This document shows, in pieces, positions 1 through 9,144 of a DNA stretch of 64,000 nt. The notes beneath the pieces were generated by a model, which saw nothing but the letters and a program-made list of their open reading frames with translations, did no database searches and was not told where the DNA came from. This DNA is from DATKBT01 sp035546295 (GTDB lineage Bacteria; Acidobacteriota; Thermoanaerobaculia; Multivoradales; Multivoraceae). Made by a program: the position numbers and the translations under genes. Within the stretch, counting starts at the first letter, position 1. Every line of letters starts with the position of its first letter. The stretch is taken from positions 31,495-95,494 of the forward strand of contig DATKBT010000058.1 in the NCBI GenBank assembly GCA_035546295.1, read 5' to 3'.

Positions 1-131
1 AGAGTGATCGGCAGACGCGAGCATGGTATGACCAGGGCTCCGCGCGCGCCGCTTCATGAGCGTGGCAGCGGCCACGACTTCGAGCAGCGGCGAGAGTTCG
101 AGCCCGAGCCCAACTCGAGAGGAACGAGACG

Positions 132-629
132 ATGACCGAGCCCCCAGCGCCTCCGACGCCTCCTCCACCGGGCGGTCGGCCCCCCGGGCCGCCGCCGGGA
201 TCCAGCCCCTCGGGAACAGGGCCCTCGGGAACACCACCGGGCACGCCGCCCCCGGGCACGCCGCCGCCGGGATCGAGCGGCGGCGCCACGCCTCCCTCGG
301 GAGGAGGGACCGACGATCGCACGCTGATGATCGTGCTGGCCTATCTCTACCCGCTGTGCTTCGTGCCGCTCCTGATGCAGAAGGAGGACGCCGAGGTCCA
401 GTGGCACGCGAAGCAGGGGACGGTGCTGATGGGCCTCGACTTCGTGCTGGCGATGCTGCTCGGTCTCCTGACGGTGACCGGCCTCGGCTGTCTGTTGGCG
501 CCGATCTACGTCCTCGTCGTCATCGCCTTCCTGGTCCTGTTCGTGGTGCGGATCGTCGCGGCGATCAAGGGGGTGCAGGGCGAGCGCTTCGCGATTCCGG
601 GCGTGGCTCGGCTGGCGGAGAGCTTCTGA
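132..629 (+). CDS. DUF4870/Tic20-like small membrane protein
   Basis: This 165-residue protein has two parts. Residues 1 to about 58 are a low-complexity Pro/Gly stretch with repeated PPG units, probably disordered. Residues 60-165 match the DUF4870 (Tic20-like) pattern: a polar start (DDRTLMIVLAYLYP), an amphipathic stretch with WHAKQGTVL, and hydrophobic helices at about 64-80, 98-115 and 122-145. Members are small inner-membrane proteins without an established reaction. The ATG is chosen because AGAGGAA lies about 8 bases upstream and the proline-rich tail is in frame. The next gene on the same strand, yidD, starts 95 bases downstream, so a shared envelope-related transcript is possible. 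The family call is by pattern; no function is claimed. Confidence 0.75.
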   Translation: MTEPPAPPTPPPPGGRPPGPPPGSSPSGTGPSGTPPGTPPPGTPPPGSSGGATPPSGGGTDDRTLMIVLAYLYPLCFVPLLMQKEDAEVQWHAKQGTVLMGLDFVLAMLLGLLTVTGLGCLLAPIYVLVVIAFLVLFVVRIVAAIKGVQGERFAIPGVARLAESF

Positions 630-723
630 TCGGCGCCGCCGTCGAGAGCGCATCCGCGGCGGGGCGCTCCTTCCGACGCTCGGGCTCGTCCCGAGCTGCT
701 TCGAACCGAGCAGGCGACGCAGG

Positions 724-1221
724 ATGAGGCGGCGTCGGCGTCTCGAGCGCTCGGGCGAGCCGGGGGATCGCGCTCGCCAGGGTCCTCCCTCGGTCGATGC
801 CGGGCGCGCGGCACGCCGGCTGGCATGGCGCCCGCTGGCGGTCACTCTTGCCCTGCTCGGGCTCGTGCTCGGCGCCGACTGGTCGCGGCCCCCCGAGCGC
901 CAGCTGAGCACGCGCACTGTCCTGGCGGCGATCGACCTGTACCAGGCGACGCTCGCGCGCGGGGTGTCGCGGGTCGGCGTGCGCTGCCGCTTCACGCCGA
1001 GCTGCTCGCGCTACGGTGAGGCCGTGATCGCCCGAGACGGCATCGCGCTCGGCGGCGCGCGGGCGCTGTGGCGGGTGATGCGCTGCGGGCCCTGGACCCC
1101 CTACGGCACGCTCGACCCGCCGGAACCGTCCGAGGCGGTACCCCCGGCGCCCGCCGAGGAGAACGCGCGGCGCGTCGCGGAGACCTTCGGGGGCGACAGC
1201 GCCCTGGCGCTCGACCAGTAG
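724..1221 (+). CDS. yidD: Membrane protein insertion efficiency factor YidD
   Basis: YidD helps the YidC insertase place proteins in the inner membrane. The family core is clear at residues 65-140: AIDLYQ, then RCRFTPSCSRYGEAVI with Cys88 and Cys94, and the closing RCGPWTPYGTLDPP. Typical YidD proteins have about 70-90 residues. This one has 165 because of a basic N-terminus (residues 1-35), an added hydrophobic segment at about 36-52 (PLAVTLALLGLVLGADW) that looks like a membrane anchor, and a charged C-terminal tail. The last 121 bases overlap the 3' end of the permease gene read from the other strand. A shorter start inside the basic leader cannot be excluded, but the hydrophobic segment argues for the long form. 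Confidence 0.88.
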   Translation: MRRRRRLERSGEPGDRARQGPPSVDAGRAARRLAWRPLAVTLALLGLVLGADWSRPPERQLSTRTVLAAIDLYQATLARGVSRVGVRCRFTPSCSRYGEAVIARDGIALGGARALWRVMRCGPWTPYGTLDPPEPSEAVPPAPAEENARRVAETFGGDSALALDQ

Positions 1222-2399
1222 ACGATGGCGGCGACCAGCAGCGTCGGCAGGGTGGCGCCCACCCCCGGGGCGAGCGCGCGGACGAGCTGATAGCAGAGGA
1301 CGCCCGAGATCCAGGCGAGCATCGCGGGGCCGGCGACGACCGCCCGCGGCTCGACCGGGCCGCGCAAGCCGAAGAAGTGGACCAGGGCGATGGCCACGAT
1401 CGGCAGCAGTGCCGTCGCGATCAGCCCCATGAAGTCGGCGTAGCGGGCGAGCACGTCGGTGAGCAGGCCGAGGCCGGTGCCGATCGCGCCGACCAGGAGC
1501 ACCGAGCCGGCTCGGGGGGCGCGGGGGACGAGCGTGCGCAGGGCGAGCGCCGAGAGGTAGAGGTTCACGAAGTTGGTGGTGATCGTCGACAGACCGATGG
1601 TCAGCAGCGCCACCTGCGGGGCGCCGAGCCCGAGCACCAGCGCGGCCGGCTCGCTGCCGCCGCCGAGCCGGGCAGCGCCTGCGCCCACCAGCATCAACCA
1701 GACGCTCGAGCAGGCCAGGCCGAGCAGGACGGCAACCGTGGCGCCGCCCTCGCGCCTCTGGTAACGGGTGTAGTCAGCGAACATCAGGCTCCAGCTCACC
1801 TGGTAGGCGATCACCACGTCGAGACCGGCGAGCACACCGAGGGGGTGCTCGAGGCTCGGCGCCGGCTCCTGCGCCAGTCGGCGCACCAGCACCCAGGTCA
1901 GCAGTGCCCCGGCGAGCGCCATTAGCGGCACCGCGACGCGGTCGAACAGCGCCATGACCCGCGGGCCGGTGAGCGCAACGGCGATCGCGGCCAGGCCCAC
2001 CCCGATCGACCAGAGCCTGCGGTCGCCGCCGAACAGCGGGCGCAGCGCGGCGGCAGCGATCGTGTTGTTGAGGGCGATCCAGGCGAAGTTGGTGATCACC
2101 AGGAGCGCCGAGATGCCGGCCGCCCCCGCGGTGCCGAACGGACCTCGCAGGATGACCATGCTCGGCAGCCCGGTGCGCACCCCGAGACGGGCGAGGACCG
2201 CGATCGGCAAGGTCCCCAGGACGGCGCCGAGCAGGACGATTGAGACCGCGGTCCCGAGATCGGTGACCGCACCCAGCGTCGCGCCCGTGACCAGCGTCGT
2301 CGACACCACGTTGGCGCCCGCGAACAGCAAGGCGGTGTCGTACCAGCGCGCCGTGCGGCGGTCGAGCGGAACCGGCGCGAGATCGAGTCCTGTGTCCAC
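1101..2399 (-). CDS. NCS1 (cytosine/purine permease-type) transporter
   Basis: This protein of about 432 residues looks like the NCS1 nucleobase:cation symporter family (CodB-like). It begins with the family pattern LDRRTARWYDTALLFAGANV and continues with about twelve hydrophobic segments, including AYQVSWSLMFADYTRYQ in the middle, a region that contributes to the transport path in relatives. The substrate (cytosine, allantoin, hydantoin or another) cannot be read from sequence. The frame stays open upstream to a TTG at 2621, but residues before VDTGLDLAPVPLDRR are Ala/Ser/Arg-rich and unlike the family; the GTG at 2399 gives the usual family length, with a weak GGTAGGA about 12 bases upstream. 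Its 3' end overlaps yidD antisense by 121 bases. It is divergent from the DUF971 gene. Confidence 0.8.
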   Translation of the reverse strand: MDTGLDLAPVPLDRRTARWYDTALLFAGANVVSTTLVTGATLGAVTDLGTAVSIVLLGAVLGTLPIAVLARLGVRTGLPSMVILRGPFGTAGAAGISALLVITNFAWIALNNTIAAAALRPLFGGDRRLWSIGVGLAAIAVALTGPRVMALFDRVAVPLMALAGALLTWVLVRRLAQEPAPSLEHPLGVLAGLDVVIAYQVSWSLMFADYTRYQRREGGATVAVLLGLACSSVWLMLVGAGAARLGGGSEPAALVLGLGAPQVALLTIGLSTITTNFVNLYLSALALRTLVPRAPRAGSVLLVGAIGTGLGLLTDVLARYADFMGLIATALLPIVAIALVHFFGLRGPVEPRAVVAGPAMLAWISGVLCYQLVRALAPGVGATLPTLLVAAIVYWSSARALSPPKVSATRRAFSSAGAGGTASDGSGGSSVP

Positions 2400-2667
2400 G
2401 GAAGACCGAGATCCTACCTGCTGGCGAGGGCTCGGTCGCGGGCTTCGAGAGTCGCCGAGCCTTCGCGCCAGGGGGTCGGCCGCGTTGTCCGTGCCTGCGG
2501 GATCAGCTGCTACGACCGTTCTCCGCGACGCGCCGCCCGAATCGTTCGCGTCGAGCGCCTTGCGAGGCTCTCCCGCGGGGTTGGAAGCAATCGGCTGGCC
2601 GAGCGCGGGATTTGCGGCCAACTTACCGTCGGACTGCTAGTCTCCCGGTGCCGAGCGGAAACGCACG

Positions 2668-3000
2668 ATGAGCCTGCCGATCCCCACCGAGCTGCGTCGA
2701 GAGCCGGAGGCCAGGGTCCTTCGCATTCGCTGGCAGGACGGGACCAGCTCAGAGGTCGACTACGACACGTTGCGCGGCTTCTGCCCTTGCGCCGCCTGCC
2801 AGGGGCACATGGTGAGCGAGATCCGCTTCCACCCGCCGCCGCGCCCGGTGAGCCCGGTCGAGATCGCGCCGGTCGGGCGTTATGCCGTCTCGATCCGCTG
2901 GACGGACGGCCACAGCACGGGCATCTACCGTTTCGACTTCCTGCGCGAGCTCGCCGAGCGCGGTGCGCCTTCCGCGGGAGGGGGCATGGCGCCGGGCTGA
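2668..3000 (+). CDS. DUF971 family protein
   Basis: A 110-residue protein that is almost entirely one DUF971 domain, the small fold also found at the N-terminus of gamma-butyrobetaine hydroxylase and next to some Mrp/ApbC iron-sulfur carriers. Diagnostic stretches are LRIRWQDGTSSEVDYDTLRGFCPCAAC (residues 18-45, given here in outline) and the later YAVSIRWTDGHSTGIYRFDFLREL. The CPCAAC cysteines agree with metal binding in some members. The stand-alone form has no proven reaction; a role in iron-sulfur or cofactor handling is inference. Its stop lies 3 bases from the convergent stop of mobA, so the two genes meet tail to tail without room for separate terminators. Confidence 0.85.
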   Translation: MSLPIPTELRREPEARVLRIRWQDGTSSEVDYDTLRGFCPCAACQGHMVSEIRFHPPPRPVSPVEIAPVGRYAVSIRWTDGHSTGIYRFDFLRELAERGAPSAGGGMAPG

Positions 3001-3003
3001 GCG

Positions 3004-3621
3004 TCAGTCGGCTGTCTTCGAGTCAGGGCCCTCGCGGGCCAGGAACCGCTCGAGGTCCTGGGGTCGGTTGAGGTTGAAGAAGGCCTCGGCGCCGAGCGCC
3101 TCGCCCTCGAGCACGGTGCACGCGATCCCCTCCTCCTCGACGATCGCCCACAGCGAGGGGTCTCCGGCTGCGCAGCGCGCCGCCAGGAGATCGAGGGCAC
3201 GCGTCCGCCACAGCGCGCACAGCGGCTCGAGGCCGCCGGCGCTGCGAAACAGCGCGAGATCGACGGCGGATTCGCGAGGGGCGGCGAGCCGCCCCAGCGC
3301 CTCGGCGGGCAGCCAGGGAAGGTCGCAGGCCAGCACCAGGAGCGCTCGTCGGGGAGCTTCGCGAGCGGCGCCCAGGATGCCGCCGGCCGGTCCCGGTGCG
3401 AGAGCGTCCGCCACCGCCCGCCGCCCACCGTCGGCCAGCGAGGCCGGACCTGCGACCACGACGGCCTCGCACCAGGGCTCGAGCCGGCGAGCCGCCCACT
3501 CGACGAGCGTGAGCGACGCCCCCTCGCGCCGCACCTCGAGCCGGGTCTTGTCGATCCCGAGGCGTCGCGACCGACCCCCGGCCAGGACGACCCCGAGTGG
3601 GGGCCGCGGGCATTCGCGCAT
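3004..3621 (-). CDS. mobA: Molybdenum cofactor guanylyltransferase MobA
   Basis: MobA joins GMP from GTP to molybdopterin to make the guanine dinucleotide form of the molybdenum cofactor in the cytoplasm. The 205-residue length fits. Residues 10-25 carry the nucleotide-binding signature of the family (GVVLAGGRSRRLGIDK, with Lys25), followed by PGPAGGILGA and the metal-binding Asp in LVLACDLPWLP; the end has FFNLNRPQDLERF, also typical. No other molybdenum cofactor gene is visible in the window. A short open frame ending one base before the ATG (3623-3880) could be translated first, but its sequence is low-complexity and I do not call it a gene. Confidence 0.92.
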   Translation of the reverse strand: MRECPRPPLGVVLAGGRSRRLGIDKTRLEVRREGASLTLVEWAARRLEPWCEAVVVAGPASLADGGRRAVADALAPGPAGGILGAAREAPRRALLVLACDLPWLPAEALGRLAAPRESAVDLALFRSAGGLEPLCALWRTRALDLLAARCAAGDPSLWAIVEEEGIACTVLEGEALGAEAFFNLNRPQDLERFLAREGPDSKTAD

Positions 3622-3900
3622 GCTAGGGTTCTCCGGCCGGGCCGATCTCCGCGCCAGGGCCGGCTTCCGCGGCAGGGCCGACCTCCTCGGCCCCGGTCGG
3701 CTTCACCGGCTCGACCGCGTCCCGCGCGGCCGTGGTGCCCTCTCCGGCGGGCGATGGAACCGGAACGGGCGACTGGATCCGCGCTGACGGAAGCATGGCT
3801 CGATCAGGGTTGTTGTAGAGCTCGCTCCGGTGCGGCCGCCGACTGCCGATCGAATCTCTGCCGACCACACCTCCTGTCACAGACCAGGGACACCAGACAC

Positions 3901-4479
3901 ATGAACCATACTCCGCTCGTCGCCATCCTCCTCGCCGTGACCACCGGGCTCGCGGGTGTCTCGGGCGCCGCTGCGCAGGGCAATCCGCAGGTCACCCTCG
4001 AGACCGACAAGGGGACGATTGTCCTCGAGCTCTACCCCGACAAGGCGCCCGAGACGGTGGCGAACTTCCTCCAGTACGTCCGCGACGGCTTCTACGCCGG
4101 CACGGTCTTTCACCGGGTGATCGACGGCTTCATGATCCAGGGCGGCGGCTTCATGGCCGATCTGGTCAAGAAGGACACCCGCGGCCCGATCGAGAACGAG
4201 TCGGACAACGGGCTGAGCAACGCGCGCGGAACGATCGCCATGGCGCGGACCCCGGATCCCCACAGCGCGACGGCTCAGTTCTTCATCAGCGTCGCCGACA
4301 ACAGCGAGTCCCTCGACTCCGGCAAGACCGCGGACAAGTGGGGCTACACCGTCTTCGGTCGGGTGATCGAGGGGATGGACGTGGTCGACCAGATCGCCAA
4401 GGTCGCCACCGGAATGCAGAACGGCATGCAGGACGTGCCCAAGGAGCCGGTCCGGATCCTCAGCGCTTCGGCCGGGTAG
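3901..4479 (+). CDS. Periplasmic cyclophilin-type peptidyl-prolyl isomerase
   Basis: A 192-residue protein with a signal peptide (residues 1-25, a hydrophobic stretch ending GAAA before Gln26) and a single cyclophilin domain. Visible family marks are VTLETDKGTIVLELYPDKAP at the start, FHRVIDGFMIQGGG with the catalytic Arg, and TAQFFISVADN. It should catalyse cis-trans isomerisation of proline bonds and help protein folding in the periplasm, like E. coli PpiA. The start at 3901 is preferred over the open frame reaching back to 3754 because it begins exactly at the signal peptide. It stands alone, between divergent mobA and the convergent tRNA-Leu gene. Confidence 0.93.
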   Translation: MNHTPLVAILLAVTTGLAGVSGAAAQGNPQVTLETDKGTIVLELYPDKAPETVANFLQYVRDGFYAGTVFHRVIDGFMIQGGGFMADLVKKDTRGPIENESDNGLSNARGTIAMARTPDPHSATAQFFISVADNSESLDSGKTADKWGYTVFGRVIEGMDVVDQIAKVATGMQNGMQDVPKEPVRILSASAG

Positions 4480-4793
4480 CCTCCGAACGAGCGCCGATCT
4501 CGCCGCCGAGCACCCCGGCGAAACCTTCCTGCTCGGGCACCGCTCGGGGGTCTGCGCGCTGCGGCCAGCGGACACCTCTCCGAGAGCATCCGCGGCCTCC
4601 TCCGGCGCCCCAGGGGAATGGTGCTGAGCACCGCTCGAGCGCATTGCATCCCTCCGTCGTTCGTCGACCGGGCGCCGGAGAGCGTGATCGGGAGCCGACT
4701 TCGCACGCGTGCTGACCGCCAGCGACGCCGGAGTCGAGAGGGCTTCGGACCATCGCCGTGCGAGGCGCTGGCTCGAACGAAGGTCGAAAGGGA
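4480..4793. other. Gene-free gap between cyclophilin gene and tRNA-Leu
   Basis: This 314-base stretch lies between the cyclophilin stop and the 3' end of the tRNA-Leu gene, which converge. I find no credible reading frame and no terminator-like hairpin followed by a T run. Confidence 0.5.
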
Positions 4794-4878
4794 TGGTGCC
4801 GAAGGCCGGACTCGAACCGGCACGGGTTGCCCCACACGGCCCTCAACCGTGCGCGTCTACCAATTCCGCCACTTCGGC
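4794..4878 (-). tRNA. tRNA-Leu (anticodon GAG)
   Basis: Read on the minus strand the gene starts GCCGAAGTGGCGGAATTGG, has anticodon stem CACGG/CCGTG around the loop TTGAGGG (anticodon GAG), a long variable arm as expected for leucine tRNA, the T arm GGTTCGAGTCC, and ends GGC-A-CCA with CCA encoded. The acceptor stem GCCGAAG/CTTCGGC pairs fully. It lies 132 bases downstream of secG on the same strand. Confidence 0.96.
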
Positions 4879-5010
4879 TCGTTGCGACGCTCGCTTTGCC
4901 GCCCGGGTCGAGCCGAGCGGCGTCGCCTGTCGGCGAGCGGCGCGAGAGTCTAACAACTCGGTGCGAAAAAATCTCTTCCGATCGACCGCGAGGCCAGGAG
5001 CGCAGACGGC

Positions 5011-5481
5011 TCAGCCGTTCCCGTCCCCCGGCGGTTGTTCCAGGTCAGGAGAATCGGCCGGAGGATCGCCCGGCGGTGGCTCGGAGACTGGCTCTCCTTC
5101 GGCCGGCTGCTCGCTCGGAGCGGCTTCGGCGGAGTCCTCGGCGCTCGCGTCCCCGGCGTCCCCCGGGGCGGCGCCCTCCGCCGGCACGGGGGCCGGCGGC
5201 GCGGGTGCCCCGGTGCTCTCCTCGACCTCGACGCCCCGCATGACCGAGGGGTTGCCTCGGGCCTGCATCAATCCGATCGAGAGCGTGGTGAGGATGAACA
5301 GCACGAAGCAAGCGACGGTGAGGCGGTGTAGGACGTTGACGCTGCCACGGGCGCCGAACGCCGCCTGGGTGGCGCCGCCGCCGAACACCGAGAGGTCGGC
5401 GCCCTTCCCCTGCTGGAGGAGGACCACCAGGACCAAGAAGAGCGAGACCAGGACGTGGATGACGTAGAGGACGTAGATCAC
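5011..5481 (-). CDS. secG: Protein-export membrane protein SecG
   Basis: SecG is the small third subunit of the SecYEG translocon in the inner membrane. Residues 1-75 hold the family core: a first membrane helix (VLYVIHVLVSLFLVLVVLLQ), the signature QQGKGADLSVFGGGATQAAFGARG, and a second helix (LTVACFVLFILTTLSIGLM). The remaining 80 residues are an acidic Pro/Glu/Ala tail, so the protein (156 residues) is longer than the usual 75-110. The GTG at 5481 is chosen because GGAGG lies 9 bases before it and the helix follows at once; the frame extends further upstream without homology. It follows tpiA by 182 bases, and pgk-tpiA-secG is a common bacterial order, so one operon is likely. Confidence 0.93.
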   Translation of the reverse strand: MIYVLYVIHVLVSLFLVLVVLLQQGKGADLSVFGGGATQAAFGARGSVNVLHRLTVACFVLFILTTLSIGLMQARGNPSVMRGVEVEESTGAPAPPAPVPAEGAAPGDAGDASAEDSAEAAPSEQPAEGEPVSEPPPGDPPADSPDLEQPPGDGNG

Positions 5482-5663
5482 GGAACAGAACCTCCGGGCG
5501 GTCTTCGAGGCCTGGATGCGGGCGCAGGAGACGTCCGCGGATGAGTGGAGACGGGAGCGAAGCGGCGGCCGCGTCTCTCGTCCCCGGGGGTCCAGGCGAG
5601 GAGCCCGTCGCGGTGCTCGAAACGGGCGGTATCGCTTTTTCGGTTGCGGCGAAGCGCCTCGGG

Positions 5664-6445
5664 CTACGAGCGTCGAGGTCGGGGACCGCAACGCCGTATG
5701 ATATCGAGGAACGAGCCGGGATCAAGGCTGGCGCCGCCGATCAGGAATCCGTCGACGTCCGAGGGCGCCAGCAGATCGACGCAGTTGTCGGGCTTCACCG
5801 AGCCCCCGTAGAGCAGCTGGCAGGTCCCGGCGCGCTCCGCCCCGAGAGCGCTCCCGAGACGTCCGCGCAGGAAGGCGTGGGCCTCCTGAGCGGTCTCGGG
5901 CGTGGCGGTGCGTCCCGTGCCGATCGCCCACACCGGCTCGTAGGCGACGACCGGCGGCTCGGACAGGGCCGCGAGCGTCGGAAGCGCGGCCTCGAGCTGA
6001 GCGCCGATGGTGGCTTCGGTGGCGCCGGCCTCCCGCTGCTCCAGAGATTCGCCGATGCACAGCAGCGGCCGCAGCCCGGCGGCGACCGCCGCATCCAGCT
6101 TGGCGCGCACCGTCGCGTCGTCCTCGTCGTGATCGGCGCGCCGCTCGGAGTGTCCGCACAGCACCCATTCGGCGCCGGCGTCGGCCAGCTGCGCGCCCGA
6201 GACGTCCCCGGTGTGCGCTCCCGACGCTTCGGGGTGCAGATCCTGGCCGCCGAGCGAGCAGGCCTCGATCCCGCCGATCGTGTCCCGCGCGACCGGCAGC
6301 AGAGGATGGGAGGGGAAAACGACGACCTCGAAGGGCCAGCCGGCGAAGAGGTCGGTCAGGTGGGCGTCGAGCTCGCGTGCGAAGCGGCGGACGTCTGCCG
6401 CCAGCAGGTTCATCTTCCAGTTGGCCGCGAACAGCGGCCTTCGGC

Positions 6446-6449
<4 letters not shown>
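5664..6449 (-). CDS. tpiA: Triosephosphate isomerase
   Basis: TpiA interconverts dihydroxyacetone phosphate and glyceraldehyde 3-phosphate in glycolysis and gluconeogenesis. The 261 residues form one TIM barrel with all active-site parts: AANWKMN with Lys12, CGHSERR with the catalytic His, and AYEPVWAIGTGRTA with the catalytic Glu, followed by the phosphate-binding YGGSVKP. The GTG start at 6449 overlaps the pgk stop codon in a GTGA junction, which shows translational coupling with pgk. A longer reading towards 6596 would sit inside pgk and has no similarity to the family. Confidence 0.97.
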
Positions 6450-7690
<1,241 letters not shown>

Positions 7691-7962
7691 GGTCGCTCCG
7701 GGAGGAACGGGAGGAAGTGGTGGGTCGGCGTGGGCGCGCGATGGCGCCCATCCGGCGGGAAAGGAGGCAATCGGCTGCGAGGTCGAACCGCCGGCGGCCC
7801 CGACCGGGTCGGCGGCGAGCGGAGCCGATCGAACCGCCGGCAGTGGCGCCGGGAAAGCGAGCGTATCAGGAGGGTTCCGGGCGAAGCCGACGGGACAGCG
7901 GCCCCCAGCCGCGCGCTTCGCGGCTCGATGGTCCGACGGCGGCCCATGCCAAGATCGAGGTG
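7691..7962. other. Divergent intergenic region pgk/tsaD
   Basis: A 272-base gap between two genes read outward, so it should carry both promoters. I could not pick a convincing -35/-10 pair on either strand in this GC-rich sequence. The reading frame that continues upstream of tsaD through this gap is Arg/Pro-rich and not family-like. Confidence 0.4.
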
Positions 7963-9132
7963 ATGGAAGGAAACGAGACGGGACCGCGAGCGAGCGCCCG
8001 GGCCCAACCGCCACCGTCAGAGCACGAAGTCGAGAGGCCGCTGGTGCTGGGCATCGAGACCTCGTGTGACGACACCGCGTGCGCGGTCGTCGACGGCGCC
8101 GGCCGCGTGTTGTCGTCGGTGGTCTCGAGCCAGATGTCGGCGCATCGGCCGTACGGCGGCGTGGTGCCCGAGATTGCGTCGCGGGAGCACCTCTCCAACT
8201 GGCCCGAGGTCTATCGCCGTGCCCTCGAGGGAGCCGGCGTCGGGATCGACGACCTCGACGCGGTCGCCGCCACCTCCGGCCCCGGGCTGGTGGGCTCGCT
8301 GCTGGTGGGGCTGTCGATCGGAAGAGCGCTGGCCTACGCGCGCGGTCTTCCCTTCTACGCCGTCCACCATCTCGAGGGCCATCTGTACTCTCCCTTTCTG
8401 GTTCCGGGAGAGCCGGCGCGAGAGGTTCCCGCGGAGCTGGTCGCGCTGGTCGTCTCGGGTGGTCACACGGCGCTGTTCGAGGTCTCGGGGGTGGCGCAGG
8501 GCGAGGGGCCGCCGCGTGTCCGCACGCTCGGCGAGACGCGCGACGATGCGATGGGCGAGGCTTTCGACAAGATCGGCAAACGGCTGGGGCTCGACTTTCC
8601 GGCGGGTCCTCGGATCGACGAGCTGGCCGAGGAAGCCCGCGGCGTGAACGGCGGCCGGTTCTCGTTTCGCAGCCCCCGCTGCCAGCGGCCGCTCGACTTC
8701 TCCTACTCGGGTCTCAAGACCCGGGCCCTGCGCTTCATCGAAGAGCTGGAGCGGGAGGGGGTGCGGGTGGACCTCGGCGCGTCACCGGACCCAACCGCCC
8801 TCGAGCTGGTGGTGGCGGTTCGTGCGGCGGCGGTCGCCCAGGTCCTGGATCGGGTCGAGAGCTGCTCCCGTCTCCGGCCGTTCCGGTGCCTGGCGGTGTC
8901 GGGCGGGGTGGCCGCGAATCGTCTGCTGCGACGCGAGCTCGAGCGGTGGTCGGCCGAGCGGCAGGTCGAGCTCCGGCTGGTGCCGCTCGCGTACTCGGGC
9001 GACAACGCCGCCATGATCGCGTTCGCCGCGCTGAAGCGTCACGCCCGGGGGGAGCGCGGCGATGATCCGCGGTCGGTGGAGGCGCTCAGCCGTGTTCCGC
9101 TCGGCCCGCCAGCCTGGGGATCTGCTGGCTAG
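7963..9132 (+). CDS. tsaD: tRNA threonylcarbamoyltransferase TsaD
   Basis: TsaD transfers the threonylcarbamoyl group from its adenylate to A37 of tRNAs that read ANN codons. The 389-residue protein has an N-terminal tail of about 25 residues and then the ASKHA-fold domain: LGIETSCDDTACAV, GVVPEIASREH, TSGPGLVGSLLVG, the metal-binding AVHHLEGHL (HxxxH), VVSGGHTALF, DFPAGPRIDELA and VSGGVAANRLLR. The ATG at 7963 lies a few bases after GATCGAGG. The partner genes tsaB, tsaE and tsaC are not in the window. It converges on the NYN/LOTUS gene with a gap of only 12 bases. Confidence 0.96.
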   Translation: MEGNETGPRASARAQPPPSEHEVERPLVLGIETSCDDTACAVVDGAGRVLSSVVSSQMSAHRPYGGVVPEIASREHLSNWPEVYRRALEGAGVGIDDLDAVAATSGPGLVGSLLVGLSIGRALAYARGLPFYAVHHLEGHLYSPFLVPGEPAREVPAELVALVVSGGHTALFEVSGVAQGEGPPRVRTLGETRDDAMGEAFDKIGKRLGLDFPAGPRIDELAEEARGVNGGRFSFRSPRCQRPLDFSYSGLKTRALRFIEELEREGVRVDLGASPDPTALELVVAVRAAAVAQVLDRVESCSRLRPFRCLAVSGGVAANRLLRRELERWSAERQVELRLVPLAYSGDNAAMIAFAALKRHARGERGDDPRSVEALSRVPLGPPAWGSAG

Positions 9133-9144
9133 CCCAGCGGAGAT

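Noticed and set aside
1..131. Possible start of a minus-strand gene near 24 leaving the window on the left
   Set aside because: Only eight codons would be visible; nothing can be supported.
2400..2621. N-terminal extension of the NCS1 permease to the TTG at 2621
   Set aside because: The added 74 residues are Ala/Ser/Arg-rich and unlike the family; GTG 2399 gives normal length.
3623..3880. 85-codon reading frame ending one base before mobA
   Set aside because: Pro/Ala/Glu/Gly low-complexity sequence with no family pattern; the tight spacing to mobA is suggestive but not enough.
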